A DNA stretch of 64,000 nt from Stichopus chloronotus (lineage: Eukaryota > Echinodermata > Holothuroidea > Aspidochirotida > Stichopodidae): positions 10,534,636-10,598,635 of the forward strand of contig CM037837.1 in assembly GCA_021234535.1 (NCBI GenBank). Direction: 5' to 3'. The notes beneath the pieces are model-generated. The model saw nothing but the letters and a program-made list of their open reading frames with translations, had not been told where the DNA came from and did no database searches. Made by a program: the position numbers and the translations under genes. Position 1 is the first letter of the stretch; each line of letters begins with the position of its first letter. Of the stretch, positions 22,101 to 36,600 are shown one piece after another.

Positions 22101-24351
22101 CAACTAGTACCTGTTATTTTGGAAACACACTTTGCGTTCCCACTTACTATGCAAACTGTACATTAAGCATATTCTTCATCCATGAAATGAAATACGTGCT
22201 TTCAGACAAACTGTGGTAGTATAAACCTTTAGACCTCATTAGAGAATCATCTACAACTTTAAGTGGTATGAAATGTTTGGAATGGATAAATATTACACCA
22301 TGAAATAACTTCAATAGGCAGTATGTTGCATAAAACTTTTCACTTCTAAAAATTGCATTTTTTTAAAAAAAAAAAAAGGGAATGTTGCAACACATAGAAA
22401 CTGCAAACTAGAATTCTGCAAGAATGTCACACAGAAGTTTACGGGTTAAATCTTTCAAATCACGAGACAACAGAAAACTATTTCACTGAAAATATATCAA
22501 AACATCAACAGAATGCTTTCCAGTTATGTAAAGTTGAAGTATAACATGTAACTTTGATATGAGGACCAAGAAATAGTACAGGCATAGAGCAGTAAAATAC
22601 TCAGCTAAATTAGAATTTAATGAGCTCAAACACTGCATATTACCAAAAAGAATCTTCCTGTTGCACCAAGGATAATTCAACATTTTTGCCACAACACCTC
22701 ATTGCTGTTTATTTGTGTATAGTTGGTAGGATGCGTGACAAACTTGTTCCGTGTTAGACAATTATACTGAGCATCATATACATACTGAGGTAAATGTGTA
22801 CAAAGCGACCCTCGGGCGATGAGATGTATACAGTGACACAAAGGTTGGTTTTCCCTGAAGAGAAGCATTTACAGCAAAAGGTCAAATGAAAAACAACTCC
22901 AACTTTTTGGAAACAAACAACTGTAAATTTGGTAGTACAGAGCTGAAGACATAATTGCATTTCAAAATTTAGCTGCCAGAACAGACTTCCTTTGTTAACA
23001 TTTGACACACAACTGTCTGTTTTTTAGTGCCCCTCAAATAATTTTCTGCCCTTCTTATTTGTGCTGATAATTTCTGTGTATTGATATCATTTGTGAAGTA
23101 AAACTGAATTTAATCTATCTGGGTCATGAATGAATCAAAACTTTTTGACATTTTCCATGAACATCAAAGCTTTAAACTTGACCAAGCAATCCGGTGGGAA
23201 GCTGCCTTTTGTGGGGTAAATGTGGGCCAATACCAAGATGAAAAAAAAACAAAAAAAAAACCATAGCTGCAATGCAAGAATTAAACCATGTGACACTTCA
23301 GTGAAAGAGGGTCTTCCTCACTTCCATTCGGCATTCATTGTAAATGAAAATGTGTTCACTTATCAATAAATGAAATCCTTAAATCAGACCTAAAATTATC
23401 ACAGATACTGCAACACTACTTTTTTCCCCCTTTTTTTTGGGGGGGGGGGGTGGGGGCAGGAAGGAGGGGTAGAATGTGGAGGTTGTGTGATGCAATGTGA
23501 CATCACCACCATCACTAGCATATTCAATGACAAAAGGAGTACAGTATGTGAGTATAAAAAATGTGAACGTTTAAATTTCAATGTTATTGCTACAGTATGA
23601 TTAAGGAAAAGGAATATGTGTATCATGGGTAGCAAAACTACATTACGTGAGGATTAAGTTCATAAAGTAAATGCAAAACTCAGAAAAAGTATCGTAACAA
23701 TGTTTGTTTTCGAGCCAGATGTCAGGGTAGCACATTCCAGTTTTGACTTGCCACTTCGAACAAATGTTAGCTGAATGTGCAGGAAGAGTATCCATTGTAG
23801 AAATGGAAAGTGGGTACATACAAGGTGGTACACAATGGACGATGATTTTCCATGAACAAAGATTTTCCACAGTAATGACAAGACATCAACTGGCAAGAAC
23901 TGTAGACAACACTGAAAGTTACAGATGATATTCTTGCTTAAGTTTATATACACAATATTTAAAAACATCTATTGGCATTACATAGAGCCATTTCAGTCAC
24001 CGGCTATCACTCTCGTACATCGGATGAAGTACTTTGACGAGAGGCAGGAGACTACATCATCACTAAGTAGGATGCACCTGCATATTGCAGTCACATCTGC
24101 CACAAATACTGGTCACATTCCCAGCTTTGGTATCACGACTAGTTGAGAAAACATGACGTTTTAATCACTACTACAATATGTATAACAACGATGACATAAT
24201 AAGTTCATCTGTGAGTTCATCTGAGAAGTCCTGAATCTTTTGAAGACTGCGAGCAGAACAAATGCCTCATAAGCTCCATGGTGAATCAATAGACCAGACA
24301 TCTCAATGCTCACATAGGTATGGTATCTCACAATCGATTGATGTTAGTGAC
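19185..24351. other. Convergent intergenic region, probable 3' UTR sequence
   Basis: Lies between the 3' ends of KIF12 (plus) and ANKRD13 (minus). I recognise no coding exon. At 20043-20074 a minus-strand AATAAA (TTTATT at 20043-20048) and a plus-strand AATAAA (20069-20074) sit almost back to back. Another minus-strand AATAAA is at 22706-22711 and another near 21470. The rest is AT-rich, with an A-run near 22363-22377 and a G-run near 23440. Confidence 0.55.
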
Positions 24352-24619
24352 TCACTTTTCAGACAGAGATAATTCCAGAATCTTTTGAAGTTCCTCTTCC
24401 TCTTGCTTTCGAAGCAGTTCCTCCTGTTTGAGTTGGTCTTCAGACATTGCAAGCGCCAACCTAAGATCCTCATCAATAGCCGAGCAGGAGTCCCCCGGTG
24501 AAGGTACCGGAGGTAACTCACGGTCATGAATCCCCGAATCCTGTGCCAAGGGGTTCCTCTGTGCTTGATTAGGTATATTGCCATTTGAAGTCTGAGCAAG
24601 AATGCTCTCTTGTATGGCT
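24352..24619 (-). CDS. ANKRD13: ANKRD13 exon 12, UIMs and stop
   Basis: Acceptor aactatag; TGA at 24354-24352. Completes UIM 2, then carries UIM 3 ([15 protein letters not shown]) and a fourth UIM-like segment ([15 protein letters not shown]) in which the usual Ala is replaced by Ile. Confidence 0.94.
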
Positions 24620-27600
24620 CTATAGTTAACAATAGATTAATATATTACTTTTTTGTTTAAATTGAACATACTTCAGGATTTGATGAGAAATGACATATAT
24701 ACAGAGAAAATACAGACGACGATTGTAAAATTTACAACAGCCATTCACTTTCTAATTCTTAAGCCCCACTAGCTGAGTCCATAAATAATAAAAGCTTGGT
24801 TGCCAAGGCAGCACATATGCAGGAACAAACCCTACAGTAAATAGTTTCCTTAGTCCTCACAGAGCAGTAAGAATTAGCCAACACTGTCATGGGGGCGCCA
24901 AATTTCAGTTATCAGTTGAAACATTTGATAACAAAATCAGAACCTGTGTCGCCAGTGGTGGGGAGGGGTATGTACCTCCAAAAATTCTACATACATTGCC
25001 CTTTTTGACAAAAAACTGTGTTCATTACACATAATGAGATTTTTTACAGAGTGCCCTTTCTTCAGAGTGCCGCTCCAAACATTAACCCCTCCAACTATCA
25101 GAGGGTTGGGTCAGGCGAGAAAATCCATCCAATTTTAAGAAGTTTTTTTTCTCATCTGGGGTCAACTGATGTCAAAATGTGTTTAAATGAGAAAGCCATT
25201 AGCCATGAACATATAAGCTGATGTGTACTCTTTGCAGTTGAAGTCCATTGCCCAAAATTCCTTCTGATCAGTCGAGAAAACAGATAGAAGTTTAACAACT
25301 TTGGCTAAATATTCAATAGTTCACACTTTTGGAATGACATTGAATTCACTGATACCTGTTGCACAACATTCTCTGCTACAAACAATCCTGAGATACTCTT
25401 CCTTACCATCAGAGGCAAAGCAGCACATTGAATTGATACTGATAAATTTGTGATGATTGTGAAGGGTGCAGACAGATGACAATGCTTACCATTAGCATAA
25501 TTAAGTCAAGTTTCACATCCAGTAGTTGTGAAAACTGTGAAAGTTTTGAAATTTTTTTTTACCCTGGCTTGTACTGGCTATGTGCATACAGATTAGTGCT
25601 AGTGTAAGAAAGTGTCTGGTCACAAATTTTCAACACTTACCTGAATTGTCAATTACTCACTCATAAATGTTCACTTCTATGTGACACATGGGGATCCTGT
25701 TAATTTAACCATTTGATATGAGAACGTGGAGGAAAATTGACAGACTTCGAAAAAATAGAGCGAATTTCGCAAAACAACTTGAGAAGGTCCTTCAGAACAG
25801 AGAAATATCTGCCGGGTAAATGATGCTGACAGGAATTTTAATGTTGAATCTTGGAGGTTTCATGTCACATGTCCAAAACAAACTGCATGTGCATCCTATT
25901 CATGCAGGATGCACCTAAAACAATTTTTGCCACTTCAAAGTACAAAGACATCAAATTGGAAAGGAATACCAGTTATTTTCCCTAACCTTACCAGATTTGG
26001 AAACTGCCATGTAATGACTGTAGTCACATTGTGGTACTGCCAGTTTTAAAGCTTCTTGGGCTCTTACTTCTTAAACTAATTTCCACTTTATATAAGCCAG
26101 ACATTGAAACACATAACAGATAATTACCTTTCCAGCATTTCATCTTCAGTTAAGAAGTTCTGCCCATGAACCATATAGTCTCCCTGTGAAAAAAATTACA
26201 ATTGATACACAGTTGGAAATGAAACCACACAACTTAAAGCCCTTTAAAAAAGGTTGTATTCAAAAACAGAACACAGCCAAAAATAACTCTTAAGAATATT
26301 GTTAAACGCACTGTTGTGGATTAAGGTTTGACGGAATCTTAACACAAGGAGTGTATCAACATGCCATGAAATGTCCATTTACAGAAATGCACACCTATAC
26401 ATACCCTATACAAAGGCCTTTGATCAGGCCTTGAACTACAGATGGGAAATAAGAGCATTTAGTCTGAAGACTCATGAAAATAAAAAATAATACATGCATG
26501 GCTGGACAGTTTCTGCAGAAATCAGTCAAGCAGAAAAATCTTGACATGATGGACTTGTGGTTAATTGTCAGTGACAATACAGTCAAGTTGAGAAGGACTG
26601 CATTTCTTGGGTGATGCTTGATACTGCTCAGTGTGTCAATTCATGGGTGTCTGGAAAGGGAAGGGGGGGGGGGGCACTGGTGGTGGTGCTCAACTTAGTG
26701 TCACTGATATTGTCCTACTTCAATCCTCCCCTTATTCCCGCCCTCCCCCCTAACGCGTTTTCATCACTGCATCTAAGGACTTCAACTGAGAGGACAGTCC
26801 CGCTGATCTGATCAACTCGAGGTATTTCTCCCCTCACAAACCCCTCCGATTTTTTCTGCGGACACCCATGGTTCACTTTCCGTTACATGTGATAAGAGCA
26901 TCACTAATTTGCTGGTCATATTCCTTCAGTGGTCCTTGACATCCCTTACCTCATTTTGGCTCCCTCCTTCTGAGTCAAGCTGGCTCCTCAGAATAGCCAT
27001 CTGGAGGAGTTCGTCGTCACTGTAACGGACCCTCTGTTGGCCCGCTTGGGTGTGGACATAATTTTCGGGGATGTCAAACACGCTTCTTTCGACCACACAA
27101 GTGGAGGGGGGAACCTTTGTTGGCAGACCAGCATTTTCTTCAACCTCTTCCTCCTCGTTTGCCTCCTTAACACCTTCTAGACCTCCTTCTTTGGTCTTAG
27201 AGAGGTCCTCCATAACTATGTTGGCTACTCCTTTGACGGGGGTATCACAAGTGTTCAGGTTACCAAACGTGACACAGGCATTTAAGATGTGAAACAGAGG
27301 TATTTCTGTGGACAGTTACATGAAGGAAAGAACCAGAAATTACACCAATTTGGTATAGCGATTCCATAACTGAACAAATATCTTGAATAAGACACTCGAA
27401 GCAACTAGCGAATTCAATCTAATCTACTGACAACCACTATCTTAACAGCTGCCTGAATAATACCTGAAATACTCATCTAATGACACCTAATAGTCTTCAG
27501 TCTTTCAACGAAGAAAACAAAAGCTGAGTGAAGAAGATTATTTGAGAAAAATAAATGACCACATTGAGCCTCAAAGGGCCATAGAAAATGTGTATGCAAA

Positions 27601-30600
27601 ATGGTTTCATATAAAACGGAATTCATGACTCATAAAAACAAGTGAACAAGAATAACAATTTAATCCAGCACTGACAGATTTTCTTTGATTTAATGACCAA
27701 ACAAAGTAAATGTTCATTAATTTTATTGCATAAGACTTCACTGTGTTCTGAGATGCTTGTGACAGTCTAGTCATAAATACCATACAAAAACTTTCAAAGA
27801 AAGCTATAAGTATGAGGGATGAAAAGTTGGAGTAATGTTACTGAGTCTACGAGCAGCTGATGCATAATGTGCATTTAAAGGTTGTGTGACATGGAAATGA
27901 CATTTTGGAGTATTGGGTGCATTAAGCAGTGAAAATATTAAAAACAGCATCACATTCCATCAAAATCCGTCACAGGATGAACAACTTACAGGAAAATTAG
28001 TGTCTCACAGCTGTATCATGAATAAACATTGGCTAAGTATGCAAATTTGTGATGTCAAGAGATGGACTCCCATGATGTGTCTTATCTTAATCCTTTACTT
28101 AAGTAACCTTTATTTCAAGGACATGTGAGGATTTTACATGCCCCGAGTGTCTTATTTTGGAAGCATGTACTTTTTTTTCTTCCAAAATATCAAGATCACT
28201 TATCAATGTGAAACTCAGTTATTAAGTAATTAAGAGACAAAACATATATGCTACATAGCGATACTGACACTGTGCAACACTCCACGTCATCTGTTTTACA
28301 TTTTTCTCAAACTTTGATAAGTCATATCTCAAAAATGGTAAAAGATATAAACAAAATTCCAGTGGAAAAGAACAATCCTCCTCTTTGTTTCTTTGAGATG
28401 AAACAAACTGATCCACAGTTTATGAAAAAAATTCAACCTTTTAAATCCTTTCTGTTAAAGAAATGAAAACAAAAAACTTCACAACAGGCTGACAAATAAA
28501 ATTTTACATGGTCTGGAAGGTAATTTCCCATTTGCTTCAGTTTGCCTTCCACCAAACAAAAAGTTCCCATGGAACAAACAAAGACCAATAATGGTCACGA
28601 AATGTGAAGCTTTGTCGAAGTTGCTGAGAATGAAACAAGAAATTTCCCTTCACTTGAATAGAACACAGAATGAATCTAACAGGAAATAAAATTAAAACAA
28701 TAAAGAAATGGACAAAGTTTCCATTTTGAAAAAGAAAAAAGTAAAAGGTACAAGGGAAAAAGGTCACACTGACAAAGAATGCTCACTGAATATATCGAAT
28801 TACTGACTAATTCATCATAGGATAGTATTCAGGGCTTGTTGTGTGGCACAATGGCAGTTAAGTTTCACTTCACTTGTGTTCACTGAAAGCATTGCTCTTC
28901 AATTCCTGTAAGCAGGCTTTTACCTGTATCACAGCACATGTGCTGAAGTAAAACTACACTTAACATGATACAAATCCAGGACCGTCTTCTACATGGCCTG
29001 GATTTGCATGCAACATTTGGAACTATTTACTCATATCGGTTGGCTATGACTGAAACTTCCCTCCACCCTAAATCAAATCTCAGTCATGCAAACACAGGGA
29101 CATGCTTTCTCTTTGCCAAGATGTAATCTTAGTACAAAAGTGCATGAGTCTACATGAAATAAACACATTACAATAATGCAAAACACGGCTTTTTTTCCAA
29201 TGCTGATAGTGAGTCTACAATCATATGTTTTCAGTGCCATACTTATCTTCCTGTGACTTTCTCCATGACACAGGGAAACAAAAGTCAGACATAATGATTG
29301 TATCGCAGATTGCAAAAGATGAACAACACATGATTGGAAACTCTGGTTGAGGTCATTTCATAAATAAGCTACTGGCTAGAAGGTAAGCATGCAACAGGTA
29401 TGATAAATGATAGAAAATAAACCTGCATGTAAAATGCAGGAGAAATAAGACTGACCGTCGCACACACAATTTCATTCCGCTAAATTTCAACACACAAGGA
29501 GGCAACAAAATAAATCTCTGAAGTAAGCACAAAACTTGATGGTAAGTGATCCCACTATACTTATGCAGAGATGGTGAATTCCAAAGAAATCAACTACTGC
29601 TTATCATCTGCGATGGATGCAAACATGATGCTGTCTTCATAAGCTGGTAGCCGATAGTGACTTGCAATCTACAAGTTTTAGCAGTGAGATTCCACATCCA
29701 CCATTAACCCATTGGACAACACAAACATTGCAATATGACATCCTTTCAAAAAGGAAAAGAGCACAAGTGTTCAAATGAACAAAAAAGACAACCATTCTGT
29801 CAACTACGCAAGATCAAAATGTAAAAAAAAATGGACAAACCTATTTTTATTGGAAAACCGGCAGGAAGTTGTAACATAATGAAATCTCTCAATTTTGCAA
29901 AGTGTGCATTGCTGATAGCCATCAGGTCAATGATGGGTAAAACTTGCTCCTGCATCGAGAGTGGATAGTTCTCACAGAGCCAGAGGGTTGCACGAAACTT
30001 TTGAATTTTACTCGAGACCTCCTTGGGCCTACCCACATCTCTGTTTTCTAATGGTATGTGCTTGTTGAAGTATTCTTCAGGTTTGATTGCAGTCGGATTT
30101 GTGAACGTCGCTTCCTCACTTGCCACCGGCTGCTGAAAATAAGAAAAATACATTTTGAATGTTTCATCGAAAGCAAAACGATGAAGACAATGTGATAATG
30201 GGCACATAAAGGAGGTCATTATCGGTTTCATATGCCAGTGAAAGCAGCTGGTTTTGTCCTTTAAGTAGAGTTTCTGCAACTAAAACACAATCTATACCTA
30301 TCTACAAATCTATTCAATCTATAAAGGGAAGAATGGGGAAAGATGAGAGAGGGTGGAGAGAGTAAGAGTTGGTTATGAAAAAACAGAGCTAGCCTAACCT
30401 CCTCTTGCTTCTCTTCATGCTGTTCAGCTGCTCCAAGGAGTGATTGCAGAGGAGATGAAAATGGTGCTCCATCAGCTGCATGGAAGAAATTGGGTTTGTT
30501 ATCAATGGCTGCATCTTTCAGATGTAAAAAAAAATTCACTCTACTGAAGAGCAAGTTCATTAATGAAAAATTTTGTTCAACTCCAGGATGTCTGATTTTG

Positions 30601-33600
30601 GTATTGAACGTGGCTGATTCTGATGAATTTGACCATGCCTGAACAAGTGTAAAACATGTGAGGACAATTCTTCGCAAATTAATTCCCTGTCTGAGCTTCG
30701 CTTTTTCAAGTTTTTCTGTGCCCTTCAATCCCATGTGACATTTTGACTTGGTATGTAAAGGAAAATAGGCCATTCTCAATGCACCAAAATGACATAAAAA
30801 GAAAGCAGCTTTAACAATTGTTAAACTATTCAGGCTAAACATAACATCTACAAAAGACCAATCTCCTCTGAACATTATGCACAAGACGAGTTGCATAAGA
30901 TGCAACCTTTAATTTTTGGAAAATTTGGGTGAACAAATTACTCTAGAGTAACAAATAACTGAGTTTCTATCTGTGTGAAACTTATTTTTTTTTTGTAAAG
31001 AAGAACACCGACCTTCTTTTAAATATTGGCTTCAAACATATGATTTTTTTTTTATGTAAAACAAATGCTTCATTTCGGTTTAATTATGAATCTAAGATGC
31101 GCAAAAAAAAATGTTTTCAAAGAACCTAGAAACTATTACTGTTTCATCATTGTTGACACGCAATGCAGTCAGAGAGAGAGAATGGTATCATCAAGAGGAG
31201 ACGAACATATTTTAACATAAATGAAAGAGCAATGAAGATGGTGGCCATTGAAAGGGCTGTTACACAAAAGAGAAATTCAGCCAATTCTCAACTACTCCTC
31301 ACAGCATTTCCATAATGTGCTATGATCATGTCTCGACAGAAGAACCTTTCTACATGAACACGATGGAACATGATGTGATAGCCAGACACACCATAGCGGT
31401 TAGGGTATGTACCTCTAGAGAACGCATAAACATGCATGATATCATGTGAGGATTGGCTGCGATTCTTATTAAATACACAATGAATATCCACGGCTGCATA
31501 CATGCAAACACTTTGTGACAATTATCATTCCTTGTTTTTAACAATTTCTTTCCTTCATCTTTGATTTCACAAACCTTTGTTTCTCTCCTTGTCCTCTTTG
31601 GTCAAATGTTCCGTTCTTGTTTTGGTCACTAGTTGAACATTAGATGCGCTGAAAACTTTGCATTCATAGTCATTTACGACTTCTACTTTGTCATGCCTCC
31701 ATCCCCATATACCGGCCTTACTCCTGCAAATGAAAAAAATTAATTTAATCTGATTAACAAAATTAAGAGCAGAGTGTGTTACTGACAGATAACTAACAGC
31801 ATAGATTGGTGGGCATTACCTTTGCCTGATGGGACGCATAACATAGCTCACAGCAAGCTAGTCCCCAGTAAACTATTTCCATAACCAATTAACCAAGGTA
31901 AACATTAACCAAGGTGATATCAATCAGAAAAGCGTTATCTAGAAACAAAACATCTCTGATTTGGCCTGCAATAACATTCAGGTGACTCTATTTTGGACAC
32001 ATACATTTAAATGGCAGACAATAAGTATAATAAGTCTGGACAGCCAGAAAACTTTCAATAGTAAAGCTGAAAGCTATCTACTTTATTCCGTTATTTATTC
32101 AATCAATCAATGCATCATTCATTCATTCACTCTTTTGTTTCCTTAGTTACTTTAATTACTCAATTAGGCAGAAGAAACCTCACAAAAACTATAATAATTG
32201 ATACTTCAAATACATGGAAGCTGTATCAGGCATGTTTGACTTTGAGTCGGTCACATGTTTCTGACACTAACCTAACATAAGAGGTGCCAAAAAATTGACA
32301 ACTTTCTGAGTGACATACAAACAACATATACTCACTTTGAGTGACTCAGAAGTACATTTTACGTGGTTTTGCAAAAACTTAAGGCCATACTGAATAAAAT
32401 CGTACAGCTACACCTTTTGCTCTTTTAAAAGGATAGTCCAGGCAGAAATTTAGCTTTGATATGTTTAAGAGTAAGTAAATGTGACCCTCATAGTAAAACT
32501 TCCATTCAGTGCCCATGCATGGTTCTCACGATTTTATCAGTTCAAGTTACCCCCTTTGCTACCAACTGGGAACGTGAAGTAAACAGGAGTGGCATCATCT
32601 CTTCACATTGCTAAAGAGTCTTTTGTTTTCTTCATTTTTTAATTTATTATTTTGACCTTGAAATCAGCAGGTGGTCAGCCTACATACTGGTTCCCGTGAA
32701 GGTCACAAAACTCTCATAGCCCTCCTACATTCACATTATGATATCACTACATATTGAAGTATTAAATTTGGTATATATTTTAAACAAAAACATAAAATAC
32801 TTTATCGATGTGGGGAGATGACATCACACCTGCTTGCTTCAAGTTAACTGTCAGTAACAAATGTGGCAACTTCAACTGCTCATATCTCGAGAACCACACA
32901 TGGGAATTGAATGGAAAATTCACTGTAATGGTCAGATTAACTTGCTCTTCAACATATCAAAGTTATGTTTGTGGCTAGACCATCCTTTTAAAGGCAAGTT
33001 TTACTCACATAAATAATGGTAGTGATTACCTGCTAAACTCAATTTTATCGGTATCTATGTACGTGGTTGTGACCGGCGAGGTAAGTCTTGCGGCAATGGA
33101 ATCTTCCGAGGGCGCCATTCTGGCGAGGTCGTGGTATGGTTGAACCTGAAGTACCTCTGAGTATGCCATTTCAGCATCATGGTCAATTTCGATGAACTGA
33201 AACTTATTACCCTCTGTAATTCAAAAGATAAGACAGAGCAATGACTAGGTCAAAATCTTGGTGATTGGCTTAAAATACACTCTTCACCATCACTACTTTC
33301 CTCTGGTTATGAATAACATCCATTGTTGGTAGGGGGGAGGAGGGCTGCCAAGAAAATTTTGATGCCCTTAACATTTTTGGGCAGAAAATATTATTAAAAA
33401 TATGCCACATACAACAGCGGGTCAATCCCTGTCTATGTTAACCCCCTCCCCTATATCTATGTTGGCACCATGCCCTATGTCTATGTTAACCCGCCCTTCC
33501 CCTTCCCTCAAGAATCTGACCTGATTACAGGCCTGTCAAGGTGTTACTACTACAAATATACAAATAATCAAGCCTTGTGGAAGCAGTGCTGAATGACTTG

Positions 33601-36600
33601 TAGAATCTTAGGTCATATCACAAGGCTTGATTTTCATGGTTGTGTGGGACAACGGAAAGTCTGTGCAGACAACCAAAAGTTTTTTCTCAACAAGAATTAA
33701 AAACATGTTTTGCTCTGAGTCAAGACTACACTGCTTTCCAATCGATTGACTCTTTAGATTTCTGTCAAGCCATACTTCAGATGGTGTTCATAATGAGTTC
33801 TTGTCCCTTAAACATCACGTTTTTATTCTGCAAGATGCAAGATGAATAACATATATATGATCCACATGGCCATTTCATTCTCCTTACACAACAATAGTCA
33901 TTGGGGAGAATGTGTAAAAGAAAAATGTAGCTGGAATAAATTAATCTAGGCCTGGAATGAAAAAAATTGTTGATAAGTTTTGCCTTCCGTTTTCTCTGCA
34001 TTTGTACAAAACTGCTTTCAAATAAAATTTCCTTGCAGACAACTAAAAGTAGTAAAATGGTCATACAAAGGACAACCATGAAGTTTTCTGAAAATCGAAG
34101 TCTGACATTGCAATAGTTTGTTAATTCCAGCCTGCAAATTGAAAACTCTTCACTATGACAAATATTGACTGCAGAAAATACAGCTAACCTTGAATTTCTT
34201 AGAATGTCAGCTATCTAGCTGCAAAACTAGAGCACCAATGGTGCAGAAGCTCACACCTCAACATCCTGATGGTACCATTTATGTATCATTATGTCAAATC
34301 ATAGGTACCACTGAGTATCATTACACCAAATCATTGACACTGTACAAGTGAATCTGAAGGACTGCACAATTTTCAGAATTTCATAAACTAGAGCTCCAAC
34401 AGTGCAGAAGTTTGATCTTTGTCAATAAACTAAAGTTGTGAAAATTTTGATGGGTACTACCAAAGAACAATGCTTATAATTAGCATCACTATTCACATCA
34501 AATAATTATGAAAACTGTCAATTTTTACTAATTTTTCTTTATTGTTTGTACTGGCTGTGGATATATGAATTGGTACTAATGTGGAAAAGTGAATGGTCAC
34601 AAGTTTTCTAAAACCAATTTAAATCATTAGCTACTCACTCATTAGTGGTCATTTACATGTGACTCATAATGGGGCTCTCTTGGTTGAACATTCATCAGTC
34701 ACTACACACTTAAGTGATATGTTTGTAAAGACTAAATGAAGTTCATGAAAAACTCAAAGTGCCCCTTTCAGTCCATATACAATCAATGGACCTGAGGGCA
34801 ATACAGAGTTTCAGTTAGCATACCAACTGAAACTGTCCAATTACTCAATTATCATTCATGCACGATAGGGATATTTGAGATGTGTAGGACAGTTTAAAAG
34901 GGCACTTTAACATTAGAAGGAGAGGCAATTTGCAGAATTCCACAAAGTGGGCCATGTGGTCTTCATGGAACCATAGACTACAAATTCATGAACACCCTAA
35001 GATAACCACTAGCAGAGTATCATTATGACAAACCATCAACATTGCACAAGAGAATATGTAGGAGAAAAACAACTTTGTAGAATTTCCTAAAATGGACCAT
35101 AGGGTCCACATGGGACCTTACACTCAAACTTTTTTGTACACCTCACATGAAGCACCACAAAAGGTTTCTTGTGTCCAAGTTAAATATAAGTCCATGGATG
35201 CATGTGTGAGAAGCAACATTTCAAACAGAAGTTCACACAATGGGCCATTGGGCCCATATGGGGTCTTGGACTACCAATTCCTGAACACCCTGAAAGGGCC
35301 AATAACTGAGCATCATTGTGACAAATCATCAACATTGTACAATATAATGTGTAGGCGAAGAAGCATTTTGTAGAATTTCATAAAATGGGCCAAAGGGCCC
35401 ACATGGTACCTTGGACCAAAAATTCCTGAACACCCTACATGGTCCAGCACCCAACAAACATTGTGTCTAAGTTTCAGGCAAATCCATGAAAGCATGCCTG
35501 AATAAAAGCATTCCGAACAAATTGTGGACAAAAGATAGATAAAAAGATAGATAGATAAAAAGATAGATAGATAAAAAGATAGATAGATAAAAAGATAGAC
35601 AGATAAAAAGATAGAAAGATAAAAAGATAGACAGACAGAAAGATAAAAAGACAGACAGACAGACAGACAGACAGATAGATAGATAGATAGGAAGGTAGAT
35701 AGATAGATAGATAGGAAGGTAGATAGATAGATAGGAAGGTAGATAGATAGATAGGTAGATAGATAGGTAGGAAGATAGATAGGAAGGTAGATAGGAAGGT
35801 AGATAGGTAGATGGATAGATGGACAGATGGACAGATAGACAGATAGACAGATAGACAGATAGACAGATAGACTAGATAGACTAGATAGATAGATAGATAG
35901 ATAAAGTGATGCTGCACCATCACAAAAGCTCACACCAGCATGCTGGTATGAGCTCAAAATGGAGATAATGTATTAAACAGCAACAGAGTAAATTCTAAGC
36001 ACACAGTCGATTAATCTGAGGTTAAGTAGGCAAAGTATGATAGAAAATCAATTAATTCCTTAATGAGGACACATGAAGGGATTTAAACCAGTTAACTGCA
36101 TAAGATGAGTATATCTGTCCTATCCTAACTATACACTACTGAGTAAGATGGATATATTTGTCTTGAAATATACTCAAGAACTTTGTCACACAACGCTCAG
36201 TCAATTAACAACAAAACCTTTAACAATCTTTCCATGTGCACAGTAAACATTTTGGCCTTATTATCTGCAGGGCCGATATATTCATCTTCAAGTTGTATGT
36301 TGATCGGGTAAGGAGAACCCAGAAGTGTTCTTGAGCTTGTGGCATTGCTTACAATTTATCTTTGCAAAGGATCATGTCGGTCTCTTTCCTTTCTGATTTC
36401 AACACTGCAATGACACCCTCTATTTCAAAAAGGAAGGATTCTTGGCCTATGAATACGACAGACATAAGGTGACATGGGAGATGTAAAGTTATCGTGTTAG
36501 AATAACTTGTTATCTTGACAAAATATTGCAAATCATTGAGTTACTGACTTACACTAAGTCTACATCTTGAAAAGATTTTGCAAATTGTCAAGATGCCTAG

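Noticed and set aside
30261..30905. 214-residue minus-strand open frame as a separate gene
   Set aside because: It overlaps ANKRD13 exon 8 and its flanking introns; only the exon portion resembles a known protein.
35313..35957. Long minus-strand frames of Leu/Ser/Tyr repeats
   Set aside because: Translation of the GATA/GACA array, open in more than one frame.
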